Of a DNA stretch of 64,000 bases, positions 32,427 to 41,307 are shown piece after piece. The stretch is taken from positions 1,364,001 through 1,428,000 of the forward strand of contig NZ_CP078076.1 in NCBI RefSeq assembly GCF_023101165.1. The letters run 5' to 3'. This DNA comes from Microbacterium sufflavum. Lineage in GTDB: Bacteria > Actinomycetota > Actinomycetes > Actinomycetales > Microbacteriaceae. The notes under the pieces are model-generated. The model worked only from the letters and a program-made list of their open reading frames with translations. It did no database searches and was not told where the DNA came from. Each line of letters opens with the position of its first letter. The stretch's first letter is position 1. The translations under genes were made by a program, and so were the position numbers.

Positions 32427-33977
32427 TCACAGCGCGCAGCGCGCTCCGTCCTCGGGGAGTTCGAGGTCGACGAGGTAGTCGGCGACGATCTCGTCGATGC
32501 ACTCGTTGCGGGAGACGATGGTGCCGTGCTGGTTGCCGTCGACGGTGAGCAGTCGGGCGCCGAGGGTGTCGGCGAGGCTGATGCCTCCGTCGTGAGGGGT
32601 CACCGGATCTCCCGTGGCCGACACCACGAGCACCTCGGGAAGCCCGTCGATGTCCGTCGCGTAGGGGTAGCCGAGTGTCGGTTCGGACGGCCAGTACTCG
32701 CAGCCGTCCTGGGTGGGGGGAGCGGTCCCCGGGTCGAGGAACGGTACGGCATCGTTGAGGTCTTCGCCGAGCCTCGCCATCTCCTCGGCGGTGAAGCGTT
32801 CTTCGTCCAGGCAGTTGATCGCGAAGAGCGCCTCGTACGAGTTCGTGTACTCGCCGCTCTCGGAGCGGCCGTATGACCCGTCGCGCAGCGCGAGCAGGGC
32901 ATCCGGCCGACCTGCCTTCAGCTCCGCCAGCCCTGCCGCGATCGCGGGCCAACTCGCCTCGGAGTACAGCCCGGCGACGATGCCTTCGCCGGCGGCGAGG
33001 AAGCCGACCTCGCGGCCGTCGGCGGCGATCAGCGGTTCATCGACAAGCGGCCGCAGGAGCCGCTGCGCCTCGCTCGTCGCCCGTGCGGGATCGGCGCCGA
33101 GAGGGCAATCGGCCTGGGCCGCACAGAAGTCGGCGAAGCGCTGGAAGGACGCCTGCAGCCCCTCGCTGAGGTGGATCCGACGCTCCCGGGTGTTCTTGAG
33201 CGGGTCGACCGCGCCGTCGAGGACGAGGGCGCGGACGTTCTGCGGGAACATCTCGGCATAGACCGCTCCGAGGCGCGTGCCGTAGCTCACACCCGCGAAG
33301 GTGAGCTTCTCGTCGCCGAGCGCGGCTCGGAGGATGTCCATGTCGCGAGCGGTATCGCGGGTTCCGAGGTGGGCGAGCACATCGCCTCGGCCCGTGCCAT
33401 CGGCGCACTTCTCGACGATCTCGCGGGCGGAATCGTCCGTCCACTCTCCGAGTGCCGCGAGGGGAGCGTCGGCGTCTCGCTCGTCGTCGGTGTAGCAATC
33501 GACGGCGGGGCGGCTGAGGCCGACCCCCCGGGTGTCGAAGCCCACGATGTCGAAGCGGTCGGTGAGGGGCCCGCCCGACCACAGGGCGGCCACCAGAGGG
33601 GCGAACGTCGTCGCCGCCGCGCCTGGTCCGCCGGGATTCAGCACGACCGAGCCGATGCGGTCCTCGCCGGTGGCTGCGATGCGGGCCACCGCCAACTCGA
33701 TGGTCTCACCCGCGGGGTCCTCGTAATCCAGGGGCACCGTGAGCATCGCGCACTCGGCGCTCTCCGCCGCATCGATGACCTGAGGGACGGCGGGTTGCGA
33801 CCTCACGAGCGCGGGGTCACAGGCCCCGAAGTCGAGCTCCTGCCCCCTGTACCGCTCGAGGTCCGAGTCCTGCACGGCTTCCGATTCGGGCGCGGCGTCC
33901 CGGTCGTCCTGCGTCGCGGCGGTGCAGCCGGCCAGCAGCAGCGATGCGACCGCGGTGACAGCGGCGACCGGTGCCAC
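32427..33977 (-). CDS. Secreted alpha/beta hydrolase, tripeptidyl-aminopeptidase (TAP)-like lipoprotein
   Basis: 516 residues from the GTG. N-terminal hydrophobic stretch with lipobox LLAGC, then an Asp/Glu-rich linker and a proline-iminopeptidase-like hydrolase: NPGGPG oxyanion loop, GFDTRGVGLS, nucleophile Ser231 in GVSYGTRLG, Asp in SATGDPVTP and His in GNQHGT with the TAP-like C-terminal domain. It resembles Streptomyces SlpD/SlpE secreted peptidases. The GTG-started signal lacks basic residues and a good ribosome site; the frame continues upstream to an ATC at 34034 preceded by AAAGGAAACACC, which would add an Arg-rich n-region. See findings. Confidence 0.8.
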   Translation of the reverse strand: MAPVAAVTAVASLLLAGCTAATQDDRDAAPESEAVQDSDLERYRGQELDFGACDPALVRSQPAVPQVIDAAESAECAMLTVPLDYEDPAGETIELAVARIAATGEDRIGSVVLNPGGPGAAATTFAPLVAALWSGGPLTDRFDIVGFDTRGVGLSRPAVDCYTDDERDADAPLAALGEWTDDSAREIVEKCADGTGRGDVLAHLGTRDTARDMDILRAALGDEKLTFAGVSYGTRLGAVYAEMFPQNVRALVLDGAVDPLKNTRERRIHLSEGLQASFQRFADFCAAQADCPLGADPARATSEAQRLLRPLVDEPLIAADGREVGFLAAGEGIVAGLYSEASWPAIAAGLAELKAGRPDALLALRDGSYGRSESGEYTNSYEALFAINCLDEERFTAEEMARLGEDLNDAVPFLDPGTAPPTQDGCEYWPSEPTLGYPYATDIDGLPEVLVVSATGDPVTPHDGGISLADTLGARLLTVDGNQHGTIVSRNECIDEIVADYLVDLELPEDGARCAL

Positions 33978-34055
33978 CCATCGCCGTCGATGATCGTTCC
34001 TCCGTCGGCTGCGGATCGGCGAGCGGTTCCTGATGGTGTTTCCTTTCGTGGGGTC

Positions 34056-34697
34056 TCAACTGGCGAGTTCATCGATCCAGCTCGATCGCATCCGCAGGGC
34101 CCGCTCCGTGCTGCCGGCGACGGCCGCGAGCCCGATGAGCAGATTGATGTGCAGGGGGAGCTGGATGGGGGACGTGAAGGTGCCCACCGATGCGGCGATC
34201 AGCGGTATCTGCGAAAGAGCCTCGATGATCTGGGGAACCTCGACGCAGAGTCCGACGACGACGAGGGTGAGGGAGATGAGGCCGATCGCACGGCTCGCCC
34301 GGGGATGCCGGTGGTGCAGGCGGGCGCGGCGCCCCTCGGCCGATCGCGGATCGGGTGACAGCTGTTCTTCGGTGCCGTCTGGGCGCACGTAATGGCACCG
34401 CTTGAGCCCGAAGCCGGTGATCGCGACCTCGATGTGGCCGCCGGGCACCGCGAAGCGGGTGGGCATCTTCGCGTACGACCGCAGTGCGCCGTCGACGTAG
34501 AGGCGGGCGCGGACCTCCCCGTCGGTCATGTCACCCCCGTGGCGCACGTCGACGGTGTAGATGGATGCCGTGCCGTCCGGTGACGCCAGGGTGATCGAGC
34601 GCAGCGATCGGCTGAACATCTGCCACCAGCGGTACCGCCGCAGTGGTTCTCCTGACCCGTGGCGGACGCGGCGGTTGCGCCAGTTCGCGATTCCCAT
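34056..34697 (-). CDS. Hypothetical membrane protein
   Basis: 213 residues. Arg/Trp-rich N-terminus (RYRWWQMF), a soluble beta-type region (about 30-115) with LASPDGTASIYTVDVRHGG and PGGHIEVAITGFGLKRCHYV, a His/Arg-rich segment, and two membrane helices near 137-160 and 172-195. I do not recognise the family. It has GAGGA before its ATG and ends 21 bases before the likely start of the secreted hydrolase on the same strand, so the two are probably one operon. The divergent TetR gene may control it. Confidence 0.6.
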   Translation of the reverse strand: MGIANWRNRRVRHGSGEPLRRYRWWQMFSRSLRSITLASPDGTASIYTVDVRHGGDMTDGEVRARLYVDGALRSYAKMPTRFAVPGGHIEVAITGFGLKRCHYVRPDGTEEQLSPDPRSAEGRRARLHHRHPRASRAIGLISLTLVVVGLCVEVPQIIEALSQIPLIAASVGTFTSPIQLPLHINLLIGLAAVAGSTERALRMRSSWIDELAS

Positions 34698-34750
34698 CGT
34701 CGCGGTCCTCGTCTCGATTAGTACAGCGTGCTAGTGAACGAGGGGCTAAG

Positions 34751-34767
34751 CTATCACACTGTGATAG
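34751..34767. promoter_or_regulatory. 17-bp perfect palindrome upstream of TetR gene
   Basis: CTATCACA-C-TGTGATAG lies 25 bases before the TetR start and 54 bases from the divergent membrane-protein start. Likely TetR operator with autoregulation. Confidence 0.6.
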
Positions 34768-34791
34768 ATCGATGGTTTGCGGAAGGCGGGC

Positions 34792-35403
34792 ATGGGCGCT
34801 GAATCGAAGGAGCCGGGGACCCGCTCGAAGATCCTCATCGCGGCGGCGACGATGCTCGGCGAGAACCCCACGGCTCGACTGAGCGTGCGGGGCGTGGCCG
34901 CGCGTGCCCAGGTGAGCACCGGCTCGCTGCGGCACTTCTTCCCCACCCAGCGGGAACTCATCGAGACGGTGGTCGCGGGGATGTACGACCTGGAGATTCC
35001 CGACGACCCCATCGACGATCGCTCCCTCACGCCCGAAGAGCGCCTGACCGCGTGCCTGCAGTTGCTTCTCTCCCACGTGGGCGTGGGCGAACGCGCCAGG
35101 CAACAGTGGGGAGCGCTCTACGAGGCGTACGTCGCCACGCCTCCCTCCGAGGACCAAGCCGCGACCTACCTCGCGCTCGAACGGATGGGGCGCCACCGCA
35201 TCGAGCAGTGGCTGACGACCCTGGTCGACGAGGGTGCGATCGCTGCGGGTGGGATCGAGGAGCGCGCGCGGTTCCTCGCCACCGTGACGTCGGGCATCGC
35301 GACCGAACGCGCGCTGCCCTCCGAGACGGTGCGCGTCGATGCCGAGAAGGAGACCCTGCGTCTCGCCGTCCACGCGGTCATGAGCGGGCCGCCCGCCGCA
35401 TGA
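34792..35403 (+). CDS. TetR-family transcriptional regulator
   Basis: 203 residues from ATG 34792. The DNA-binding domain has TRSKILIAAATMLGEN then LSVRGVAARAQVSTGSLRHFFPTQRELIETV. The C-terminal domain includes RARQQWGALYEAYVATPP. GGAAGG lies 8 bases before the ATG; a TTG at 34777 is an alternative. It is divergent from the membrane-protein/secreted-hydrolase operon and likely regulates it through the palindrome at 34751. The stop overlaps a 20-codon micro-ORF. Confidence 0.82.
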   Translation: MGAESKEPGTRSKILIAAATMLGENPTARLSVRGVAARAQVSTGSLRHFFPTQRELIETVVAGMYDLEIPDDPIDDRSLTPEERLTACLQLLLSHVGVGERARQQWGALYEAYVATPPSEDQAATYLALERMGRHRIEQWLTTLVDEGAIAAGGIEERARFLATVTSGIATERALPSETVRVDAEKETLRLAVHAVMSGPPAA

Positions 35404-35462
35404 GTTCTCCCTTCGACGGCATGCCCGTCGCGCGGACCGCCTCCGTCGTCGCCACTCCCTAG
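35400..35462 (+). CDS. Possible 20-residue micro-ORF coupled to TetR gene
   Basis: ATG overlaps the TetR stop in an ATGA, reads MSSPFDGMPVARTASVVATP and ends at TAG. No membrane segment or known motif. It may be the remnant of a former downstream partner gene or a chance frame. About 100 bases without other coding follow before the next gene. Confidence 0.2.
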   Translation: MSSPFDGMPVARTASVVATP

Positions 35463-35566
35463 GCGGGTGTCGCGCCGGGGCGCGCGGAAGATAGGGCATC
35501 CGTCCGATGTGGCGGTGGGGCCTCAGAGCGGAGTGTAGGGATACACCGAACCGCCGAGGAGAGATC

Positions 35567-35797
35567 ATGTTCGAGCACCCCTATCTGACCCAGCAGGTGA
35601 CCGCTCACGAGCAGGAGCGCATCGCGACGGCCGTCGAGCAGCGCCGCCGCCTGATCGAGCACGCGGACCAGATCGTGCCGCGGGCGGACGGGCCCGTGCG
35701 GCGGCTGCTGCGTCGCCTCGTGCAGCGCGGGGTCGTCTCGCGCGCGGCTGTCGCGGAGCGCGAGTGCCGGCCGTGCGAGCCCGCGGTCGCCCGGTGA
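35567..35797 (+). CDS. Small basic hypothetical protein
   Basis: 76 residues, strongly helical and charged: QQVTAHEQERIATAVEQRRRLIEHADQ then a basic VRRLLRRLVQRG, ending with CRPC. GAGGAG is well placed before the ATG. No family recognised. The stop touches an in-frame GTG of the LuxR-type regulator gene, so the two are probably co-transcribed; a regulatory partner role is possible but not shown. Confidence 0.5.
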   Translation: MFEHPYLTQQVTAHEQERIATAVEQRRRLIEHADQIVPRADGPVRRLLRRLVQRGVVSRAAVAERECRPCEPAVAR

Positions 35798-35865
35798 CCG
35801 ACGCGGTCCTGCTGCCGTTCCCGCACCGCGACCCCGATGTCGGCGGTGGGTGGGACGATGGAGGC

Positions 35866-38742
35866 ATGGCCCCAGCCCCCAGCGCCGCGATGGTCGGGCG
35901 AGACGCCGAGCTCGCCGAGGTGCGCCGTCTGTTCGACGGAGCGCGCGACGGCGTGCCCGCGGCCGTGCTGGTGGAGGGCGAGGCCGGGATCGGCAAGTCC
36001 CGCCTGGCGCGCGAGTTCGGCGCCGAGGTCGCGAACGTCGCCGACGTGCATGTCGGATGGTGCCTCGACCTGGGCGCGTCGCGCATGCCGTTCGGCCCTC
36101 TCACCGGCATCCTCCGGTCGATCGTGGCGCGGATGGGCGTCGAGCGCGTGCGAGCGGTCGTCGGCGTGGGCATCGAGGCGCTCGGTATGCTGCTGCCCGA
36201 GCTCGTCGACGCCCCCGCCGACCGCGAGCGCACGAGCCCGGAGCGTCTGCGCGACGCCGTGGCGTCACTGGTCGAGGCCGCGGCGGAGGAGTCGCCGCAG
36301 GTGCTCGTGGTGGAAGATCTGCACTGGGCCGACGACTCGACCCTGGCCATCCTGTCGTTCCTGCTGCGGGCGTGGAACCGCGGTCGCATCCTGCTGCTCA
36401 TCACCTGCCGCACCGACGACGTGCGTCGCGGCGACGCGGTGAGCCGTTTCATCGGCGAGGCCACGAGGGCGCGGCTGCTGGAGCGGCTGACGGTGTCGCG
36501 TCTGGAAGACGAGGCCGTCCGCGAGCTGGTCGAGCAGATCACCGGGCGCGCGCCGTCGCCGTCCGCGCTCGAGCGGCTGCAGGTGCGCGCCGAGGGCGTG
36601 CCGTTCTTCGTGGAGGAGATCGCCGGGTGCTCCCAGGGCCCGCTGCCGGACAGCCTGCGCGACCTGCTGCTGGCACGCTTCGACCGTCTCGGCGACGACG
36701 CAGGGCGTGTGGTGCGGGTCATCTCCGGCGCCGAGCGTCCCCTGAGCCACCCGCTCGTCACGCGCCTGGCCGGGCTGCCCGAGGAACGTCTCGACGAGGC
36801 CCTGCGCGAGGCCGCCCGCAGCGGCATCATCGTGGTGGAAGACGACGACTACCGGTTCCGGCACGCGCTGCTGCGCGAGGCCGTGCACGACGATCTGCTC
36901 CCGGGGGAGCGCGCCCGCCTGCACCGCGCCTACGCCGAGGCGCTGGAGGAGCAGAGCGAGGGGGCCGCCGACCGGGGCGATGCCGCCGCGCTCGCGTATC
37001 ACTGGCAGCTCGCGCAAGACGACCGTCGCGCGATCACGGCCGCCGCCGAGGCCATGCGGCAGGCCAAGGCGCAGTATGCCTTCGCGAGTGCTGCGCGCTT
37101 CGGCGAGCTCGTGCTCGAGCTGTGGCCGCTCGTGCCCGACGCCGCCGCCGCGACGGGGTTCGAGCGCCCGGAACTGCTGCACGTGCTCGGGTCGGTGCTG
37201 CGCAACGCGGGCGACGGGGAGCGCGCTCTCGCGGTGGCCAACGTCGCGCTCGCCGAGGTCGATGCGACGACGGTCGACCCGCGACTGCACGCCCGTCTGC
37301 TGCGCAACAAGGCGCTGTTCCTGGTGAACCTGGGGCGGCTCGGGGCCGTGCCGCTGCTCCGCGAGGCGCTGGCCATCGCAGAGGAGCACGTGCCCGATGA
37401 GGCGTTCCGCGCCGAGCTGCTCAACCAGCTCGCCGGTCGCCTGATGATCGCGGGCGACCGGGAGGATGCGATCCGGCTCGCCGACGAGGCCGAGCGCCGG
37501 GCCGCGGCCGCGGGGTCGCGCGACCAGCAGTCGATCGCAGCGAACATGCGCGGCGGCTCACTGGCGCACCTCGGCGCCGTCGAGGCGGGCGTGCGGGAGT
37601 TCGAACGGGCCAGGGTGCTGGCAGACGGCTCGACCGCCGAGATGCGCTACCGCGTGAACTACTCCGACCTGTTGACGCTGCTCGGCCGGTACCGGGAGGC
37701 GGTCGCGGTGGCCGAAGCGGGGCTGCGCCGGGCGCGGGAGCTGCGCGTCGAGCGCACGTCGGGCACGATCATGGCGCAGAACATGATCGTCCCGCTGCTC
37801 GAGCTCGGCGAGATCGACCGCGTCGAGGAGATGCTGTCGCGCGATTTCGTGCAGGGCACGCTGCGGGTGTTCCGCATGTACATGAGCATGACGCGCGTGC
37901 GGGTGCTGGCGTGGCGCGGCCGGTCGACCGAGGCGGCGGAGATGCTGCGCGAGTGGCGGCCGGCGTTCGAGGAGACCGGCGGCTCGGAACGCCAGATCTG
38001 GTACGACCTCGTGACGATGACGGTCGCGGTGGCGCAGAGCGAGGGCGACCTCACGGGTGCGCTCGACGCGATCCTCGCGATGGTGCACGACGAGAAGCCG
38101 GCGCTGCTGCATCAGCGTCGGCTGCTGCTGGAGGGCGGGGCGATCATCGCGGAGCTGCGGTCCCGGGGGGTCGACGTCGAGGCGGCCTCGGCCACGATCC
38201 GCGACGCCTGGCTGGCGCAGCCCGACCAGCTGCAGCACGACGCCTGGGGGCTGATTCTCGATGCCCTGCTCGACCCGCGACCGGAGAAGGTGGAGGAGGC
38301 GCTGCGCCGCGCTGACGGCGACGACGTGCCGGTGACCTTCCGCGCGGTGCTCCGCCTGGAGCGCGCGCAGGTGCACGTGCGAGAGGGCGAGCGCGCGGCC
38401 GCCTCCGCCGTGGTCGCCGAGGCCGCCGCGCTCGCGGAGGAGTGGGACCACGCCCCGCTGCGGGCCGCCATCGCACGGTTCGCCGACGCCGCGGGCCTGC
38501 GTGCCGGAGCAGCGCCCGCCGACGCGGAACTGCTGACCGCCAGGGAGCAGCAGGTGCTCGACCTCATCGCGGAGGGGCTCAGCAACCGTCAGATCGGTGA
38601 GCGCCTGTTCATCAGCGTGAAGACGGTGAGCGTGCACGTGTCGGCGGTGCTGCGCAAGCTCGGGGTCAGCACGCGCACGGAGGCGGCGCTCACACGGCAG
38701 GCCCTCGACCCGACGTCGGGCAGGTCCGCCGTGGTAGCGTGA
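35866..38742 (+). CDS. LuxR-type ATP-binding (STAND/LAL-like) transcriptional regulator
   Basis: 958 residues. AAA/STAND ATPase at the N-terminus: MVGRDAELAEVRRL, Walker A GEAGIGKS with Lys44, Walker B VLVVEDLHWADDSTL. A long helical, TPR-like middle (about 350-860) is rich in Ala, Glu and Arg. A C-terminal LuxR helix-turn-helix (about 885-945) has LTAREQQVLDLIAEGLSNRQIGERL and VKTVSVHVSAVLRKLGV. Large ATPase regulators of this type activate transcription after ligand binding. ATG 35866 begins the conserved domain; a GTG at 35794 overlapping the upstream stop is an alternative. Confidence 0.85.
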   Translation: MAPAPSAAMVGRDAELAEVRRLFDGARDGVPAAVLVEGEAGIGKSRLAREFGAEVANVADVHVGWCLDLGASRMPFGPLTGILRSIVARMGVERVRAVVGVGIEALGMLLPELVDAPADRERTSPERLRDAVASLVEAAAEESPQVLVVEDLHWADDSTLAILSFLLRAWNRGRILLLITCRTDDVRRGDAVSRFIGEATRARLLERLTVSRLEDEAVRELVEQITGRAPSPSALERLQVRAEGVPFFVEEIAGCSQGPLPDSLRDLLLARFDRLGDDAGRVVRVISGAERPLSHPLVTRLAGLPEERLDEALREAARSGIIVVEDDDYRFRHALLREAVHDDLLPGERARLHRAYAEALEEQSEGAADRGDAAALAYHWQLAQDDRRAITAAAEAMRQAKAQYAFASAARFGELVLELWPLVPDAAAATGFERPELLHVLGSVLRNAGDGERALAVANVALAEVDATTVDPRLHARLLRNKALFLVNLGRLGAVPLLREALAIAEEHVPDEAFRAELLNQLAGRLMIAGDREDAIRLADEAERRAAAAGSRDQQSIAANMRGGSLAHLGAVEAGVREFERARVLADGSTAEMRYRVNYSDLLTLLGRYREAVAVAEAGLRRARELRVERTSGTIMAQNMIVPLLELGEIDRVEEMLSRDFVQGTLRVFRMYMSMTRVRVLAWRGRSTEAAEMLREWRPAFEETGGSERQIWYDLVTMTVAVAQSEGDLTGALDAILAMVHDEKPALLHQRRLLLEGGAIIAELRSRGVDVEAASATIRDAWLAQPDQLQHDAWGLILDALLDPRPEKVEEALRRADGDDVPVTFRAVLRLERAQVHVREGERAAASAVVAEAAALAEEWDHAPLRAAIARFADAAGLRAGAAPADAELLTAREQQVLDLIAEGLSNRQIGERLFISVKTVSVHVSAVLRKLGVSTRTEAALTRQALDPTSGRSAVVA

Positions 38743-38817
38743 CCGAGCACGCGTGTCGGATCTTCCGGTGCGGTGCAGGCCGCGTCAGCGGCCGGCTTAA
38801 CAGAAAGTAGAAAACAC

Positions 38818-39021
38818 ATGGCCACTGGCACTGTGAAATGGTTCAACGCGGAGAAGGGCTTCGGCTTCATCGCTCCTGATGACGGCACGGAAGACCTCTT
38901 CGCCCACTACTCGGCTATCGCCGGCTCCGGTTTCAAGGAGCTCCGCGAGAACCAGAAGGTCGAATTCGACGCTGAGCGTGGCCCCAAGGGCATGCAGGCG
39001 GCGAACATCCGCGCTCTCTGA
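38818..39021 (+). CDS. Cold-shock protein (CspA family)
   Basis: 67 residues, the full length of a single cold-shock domain. RNA-binding motifs KGFGFI (RNP1) and DLFAHYS (RNP2) are intact, starting from [13 protein letters not shown] nucleic-acid chaperone in the cytoplasm. The A-rich leader with GAAAG ahead of the ATG is unlike its neighbours and typical of highly translated genes. A monocistronic unit ending at a canonical terminator. Confidence 0.95.
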   Translation: MATGTVKWFNAEKGFGFIAPDDGTEDLFAHYSAIAGSGFKELRENQKVEFDAERGPKGMQAANIRAL

Positions 39022-39039
39022 GCGTGCGCTGACTTCCTG

Positions 39040-39074
39040 AAGCCGGTCGGATCCATCGGATCCGACCGGCTTTT
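39040..39074 (+). terminator. Intrinsic terminator of cold-shock gene
   Basis: GCCGGTCGGATCC (39042-39054) pairs perfectly with GGATCCGACCGGC (39058-39070), 3-base loop ATC, followed by TTTT. One of the few T-tract terminators in the window. Confidence 0.9.
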
Positions 39075-39109
39075 CGCATCCCTCCGGACCTCCGTGCGGT
39101 GTCCTCGAA

Positions 39110-39138
39110 TTGAGGATGACCTAACTTCGGGTTAGATT
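39110..39138 (+). promoter_or_regulatory. Promoter of siderophore uptake operon
   Basis: TTGAGG (39110-39115) and TAGATT (39133-39138) with a 17-base spacer, about 70 bases before the first gene. The -10 box lies within an iron-box-like sequence. Confidence 0.55.
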
Positions 39139-39150
39139 AGGCGAGGCTTA
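39132..39150. promoter_or_regulatory. DtxR/IdeR-like iron box
   Basis: TTAGATTAGGCGAGGCTTA matches the DtxR/IdeR 19-mer TTAGGTTAGGCTAACCTAA at 14 of 19 positions and overlaps the predicted -10 box. Repression by an iron-loaded DtxR-family protein would switch the uptake operon off when iron is sufficient. Confidence 0.6.
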
Positions 39151-39209
39151 CCAAAGGCCGGGCGCGTTCTCGTGCCGCCACCCCTCCTCCCATCCCGAAG
39201 GGAACGCCT

Positions 39210-40235
39210 GTGCGCATCTCTCGCCTGCTCGCCATCGGCGCGGCCGCCGCGCTCGCCGTGTCGCTCGCCGCCTGCTCGTCCTCGGCCCCCGAGTCGACCT
39301 CCTCCTCGGGCGGCAACCCCGCCTCCGACGACGCGTTCCCCGTCACGATCGAGCACGCCTTCGGCGAGACCACGATCACCGAGAAGCCCGAGCGCGTGGC
39401 CACGGTCGCCTGGGCCAACCACGAGGTCCCGCTCGCGCTCGGCATCGTCCCGGTCGGCATGAGCAAGGCCACCTGGGGAGACGACGACGACAACGGCATC
39501 CTCCCCTGGGTCGAGGAGAAGCTCGACGAGCTCGGCGGCGACACCCCGGCGCTGTTCGACGAGACCGACGGCATCGACTACGAGGCCGTGGCCGACACCG
39601 AGCCCGACGTGATCCTCGCGGCCTACTCCGGCCTGACGCAGGAGGAGTACGACACGCTCTCCAAGATCGCGCCGGTCGTGGCCTACCCCGAGGTCCAGTG
39701 GGGCACATCGGTCGACGACATGATCGAGATGAACGCCACCGCGCTCGGGCTGAAGGACGAGGGTGAGGCACTGATCGATGAGCTGCACGCCGACGCCGAC
39801 ACCGCGCTCGAGGCCCACAGCGTGCTGAAGGACAAGAAGGTGCTGTTCGCCTACTTCGACCCGAGCGACCTCAGCACCATCGGCTACTACACGGCCGCGG
39901 ACACGCGCCCCGGGTACCTCCACTCCCTCGGCCTGCCGTTCCCCGCGATCGTGGAGGAGAGCGTGGGCAGCGACAAGTTCAACCTCGAGGTGAGCGCCGA
40001 GGAGGCGCAGAAGTTCGACGACGTCGACGTGCTGGTCACCTACGGCGACGACACGACCCTCGCCACGCTGCAGGCCGACCCGCTGCTGTCGAAGATCCCC
40101 GCGATCGCCGAGGGCCGCGTCGCGATCCTGCCCAACGCCACGCCCATCGCCGCCTCGGCGAACCCGTCGCCGCTGTCCATCCCGTGGGGCCTCGACGACT
40201 ACCTGGCGATCCTGGCCGCACCGCTCGCGCCGTAA
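39210..40235 (+). CDS. Iron-siderophore ABC transporter substrate-binding lipoprotein
   Basis: 341 residues. Signal with lipobox SLAAC (Cys22), Ser/Gly-rich linker, then a class III binding fold: FPVTIEHAFGETTITEKPERVATVAW, PVGMSKATWGDD, EPDVILAAYSGLTQEEYDTL, and a C-terminal lobe after a single long helix. Such proteins capture ferric siderophores for FecCD-type permeases. GTG start with GAAGGGA ahead. First gene of the operon under the iron box. Confidence 0.88.
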   Translation: MRISRLLAIGAAAALAVSLAACSSSAPESTSSSGGNPASDDAFPVTIEHAFGETTITEKPERVATVAWANHEVPLALGIVPVGMSKATWGDDDDNGILPWVEEKLDELGGDTPALFDETDGIDYEAVADTEPDVILAAYSGLTQEEYDTLSKIAPVVAYPEVQWGTSVDDMIEMNATALGLKDEGEALIDELHADADTALEAHSVLKDKKVLFAYFDPSDLSTIGYYTAADTRPGYLHSLGLPFPAIVEESVGSDKFNLEVSAEEAQKFDDVDVLVTYGDDTTLATLQADPLLSKIPAIAEGRVAILPNATPIAASANPSPLSIPWGLDDYLAILAAPLAP

Positions 40236-40263
40236 CCGCGTCGCACCACCGCCGAGAGTCACC

Positions 40264-41307
40264 GTGATCTCCGCACCCGTGCTCGCACCGGACGCCGCCG
40301 CCCTGCGGCGCCCGGTGCTGGCGCGCACCCTCTGGCTGTGCGCCGGGGTCGTGGTGCTGCTGGTGCTGGCGGTGCTCTCGGTGTCGTTCGGGGCACGCGC
40401 GGTCTCCCTCGACGACATCCTCGCCGCCCTGGGCGGACAGTCCGACACGATCGGGCAGGCCGCGGTGGTCAAGCGCCTCCCGCGCACGGTGCTCGCGCTG
40501 CTCGTGGGCGCCGCGCTCGCGCTTGCCGGGGCGACCATGCAGGCCGTGACCCGCAACCCCATCGCCGAGCCCGGCATCCTCGGCATCTCGAACGGGGCGT
40601 CGTTCGCGGTCGTGCTCGGCATCGCGTTCTTCGGGCTGAGCAACCCGTACGGCCAGATGGCGTTCGCGATCGCCGGCGCCGCGGCCGCCGCGGTGTTCGT
40701 CTACGCCGTCGGGTCGCTCGGCCGCGGCGGCGCCACCCCGCTCAAGCTCGCCCTGGCGGGCGCGGCGACCTCGGCCGCGTTCGCCTCGCTCATCAGCGCG
40801 GTCATGCTGCCGCGGGTCGATCTGCTGCAGACCTTCCAGTCGTGGCAGATCGGCGGGGTCGGGGGAGCCGAGTGGCCGCGCATTGCGATCACCGCCCCCG
40901 TGCTCACGGTCGGCGCGCTGCTGTGCTTCGTGACCGCCCGCGGCATGAACTCCCTCGCACTCGGCGACGACATGGCCACGGGGCTCGGCGAGCACGTGGC
41001 GCGTACGCGCGCGGTCTCGGCGCTCGGCTCGGTGATCCTGGCCGGAGCCGCGACCGCGATCGCCGGGCCCATCGGCTTCGTCGGGCTCATCGTGCCGCAC
41101 CTGTGCCGCCTGCTCGTGGGCACCGACCACCGCTGGCTGCTGCCCTTCTCGGCCCTCGCGGGAGCGGCCCTGCTGACCGCGAGCGACATCGTCGGCCGGG
41201 TGATCTCGCCGTCGTCGGACGAGATCCAGGTCGGCATCATCACCGCGATCATCGGGGCGCCGTTCTTCATCTGGATCGTCCGCCGACAGAGGGTGAGGGA
41301 GCTGTGA
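40264..41307 (+). CDS. FecCD-family iron-siderophore permease
   Basis: 347 residues, about ten membrane segments. Family motifs: LPRTVLALLVGAALALAGATMQAVTRNPIAEPGILGIS, the GIGxG-type coupling region MATGLGEHV, and GPIGFVGLIVPHLCR. GTG start. Its stop overlaps the GTG of the next permease, so the two are translationally coupled and should form a heterodimer with the ATPase at 42374. Confidence 0.9.
   Translation: MISAPVLAPDAAALRRPVLARTLWLCAGVVVLLVLAVLSVSFGARAVSLDDILAALGGQSDTIGQAAVVKRLPRTVLALLVGAALALAGATMQAVTRNPIAEPGILGISNGASFAVVLGIAFFGLSNPYGQMAFAIAGAAAAAVFVYAVGSLGRGGATPLKLALAGAATSAAFASLISAVMLPRVDLLQTFQSWQIGGVGGAEWPRIAITAPVLTVGALLCFVTARGMNSLALGDDMATGLGEHVARTRAVSALGSVILAGAATAIAGPIGFVGLIVPHLCRLLVGTDHRWLLPFSALAGAALLTASDIVGRVISPSSDEIQVGIITAIIGAPFFIWIVRRQRVREL

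Noticed and set aside
34032..34055. Separate leader peptide between the membrane-protein and hydrolase genes
   Set aside because: No standard start codon fits the Shine-Dalgarno there. The frame is continuous with the hydrolase, so an alternative start of that gene explains it better.
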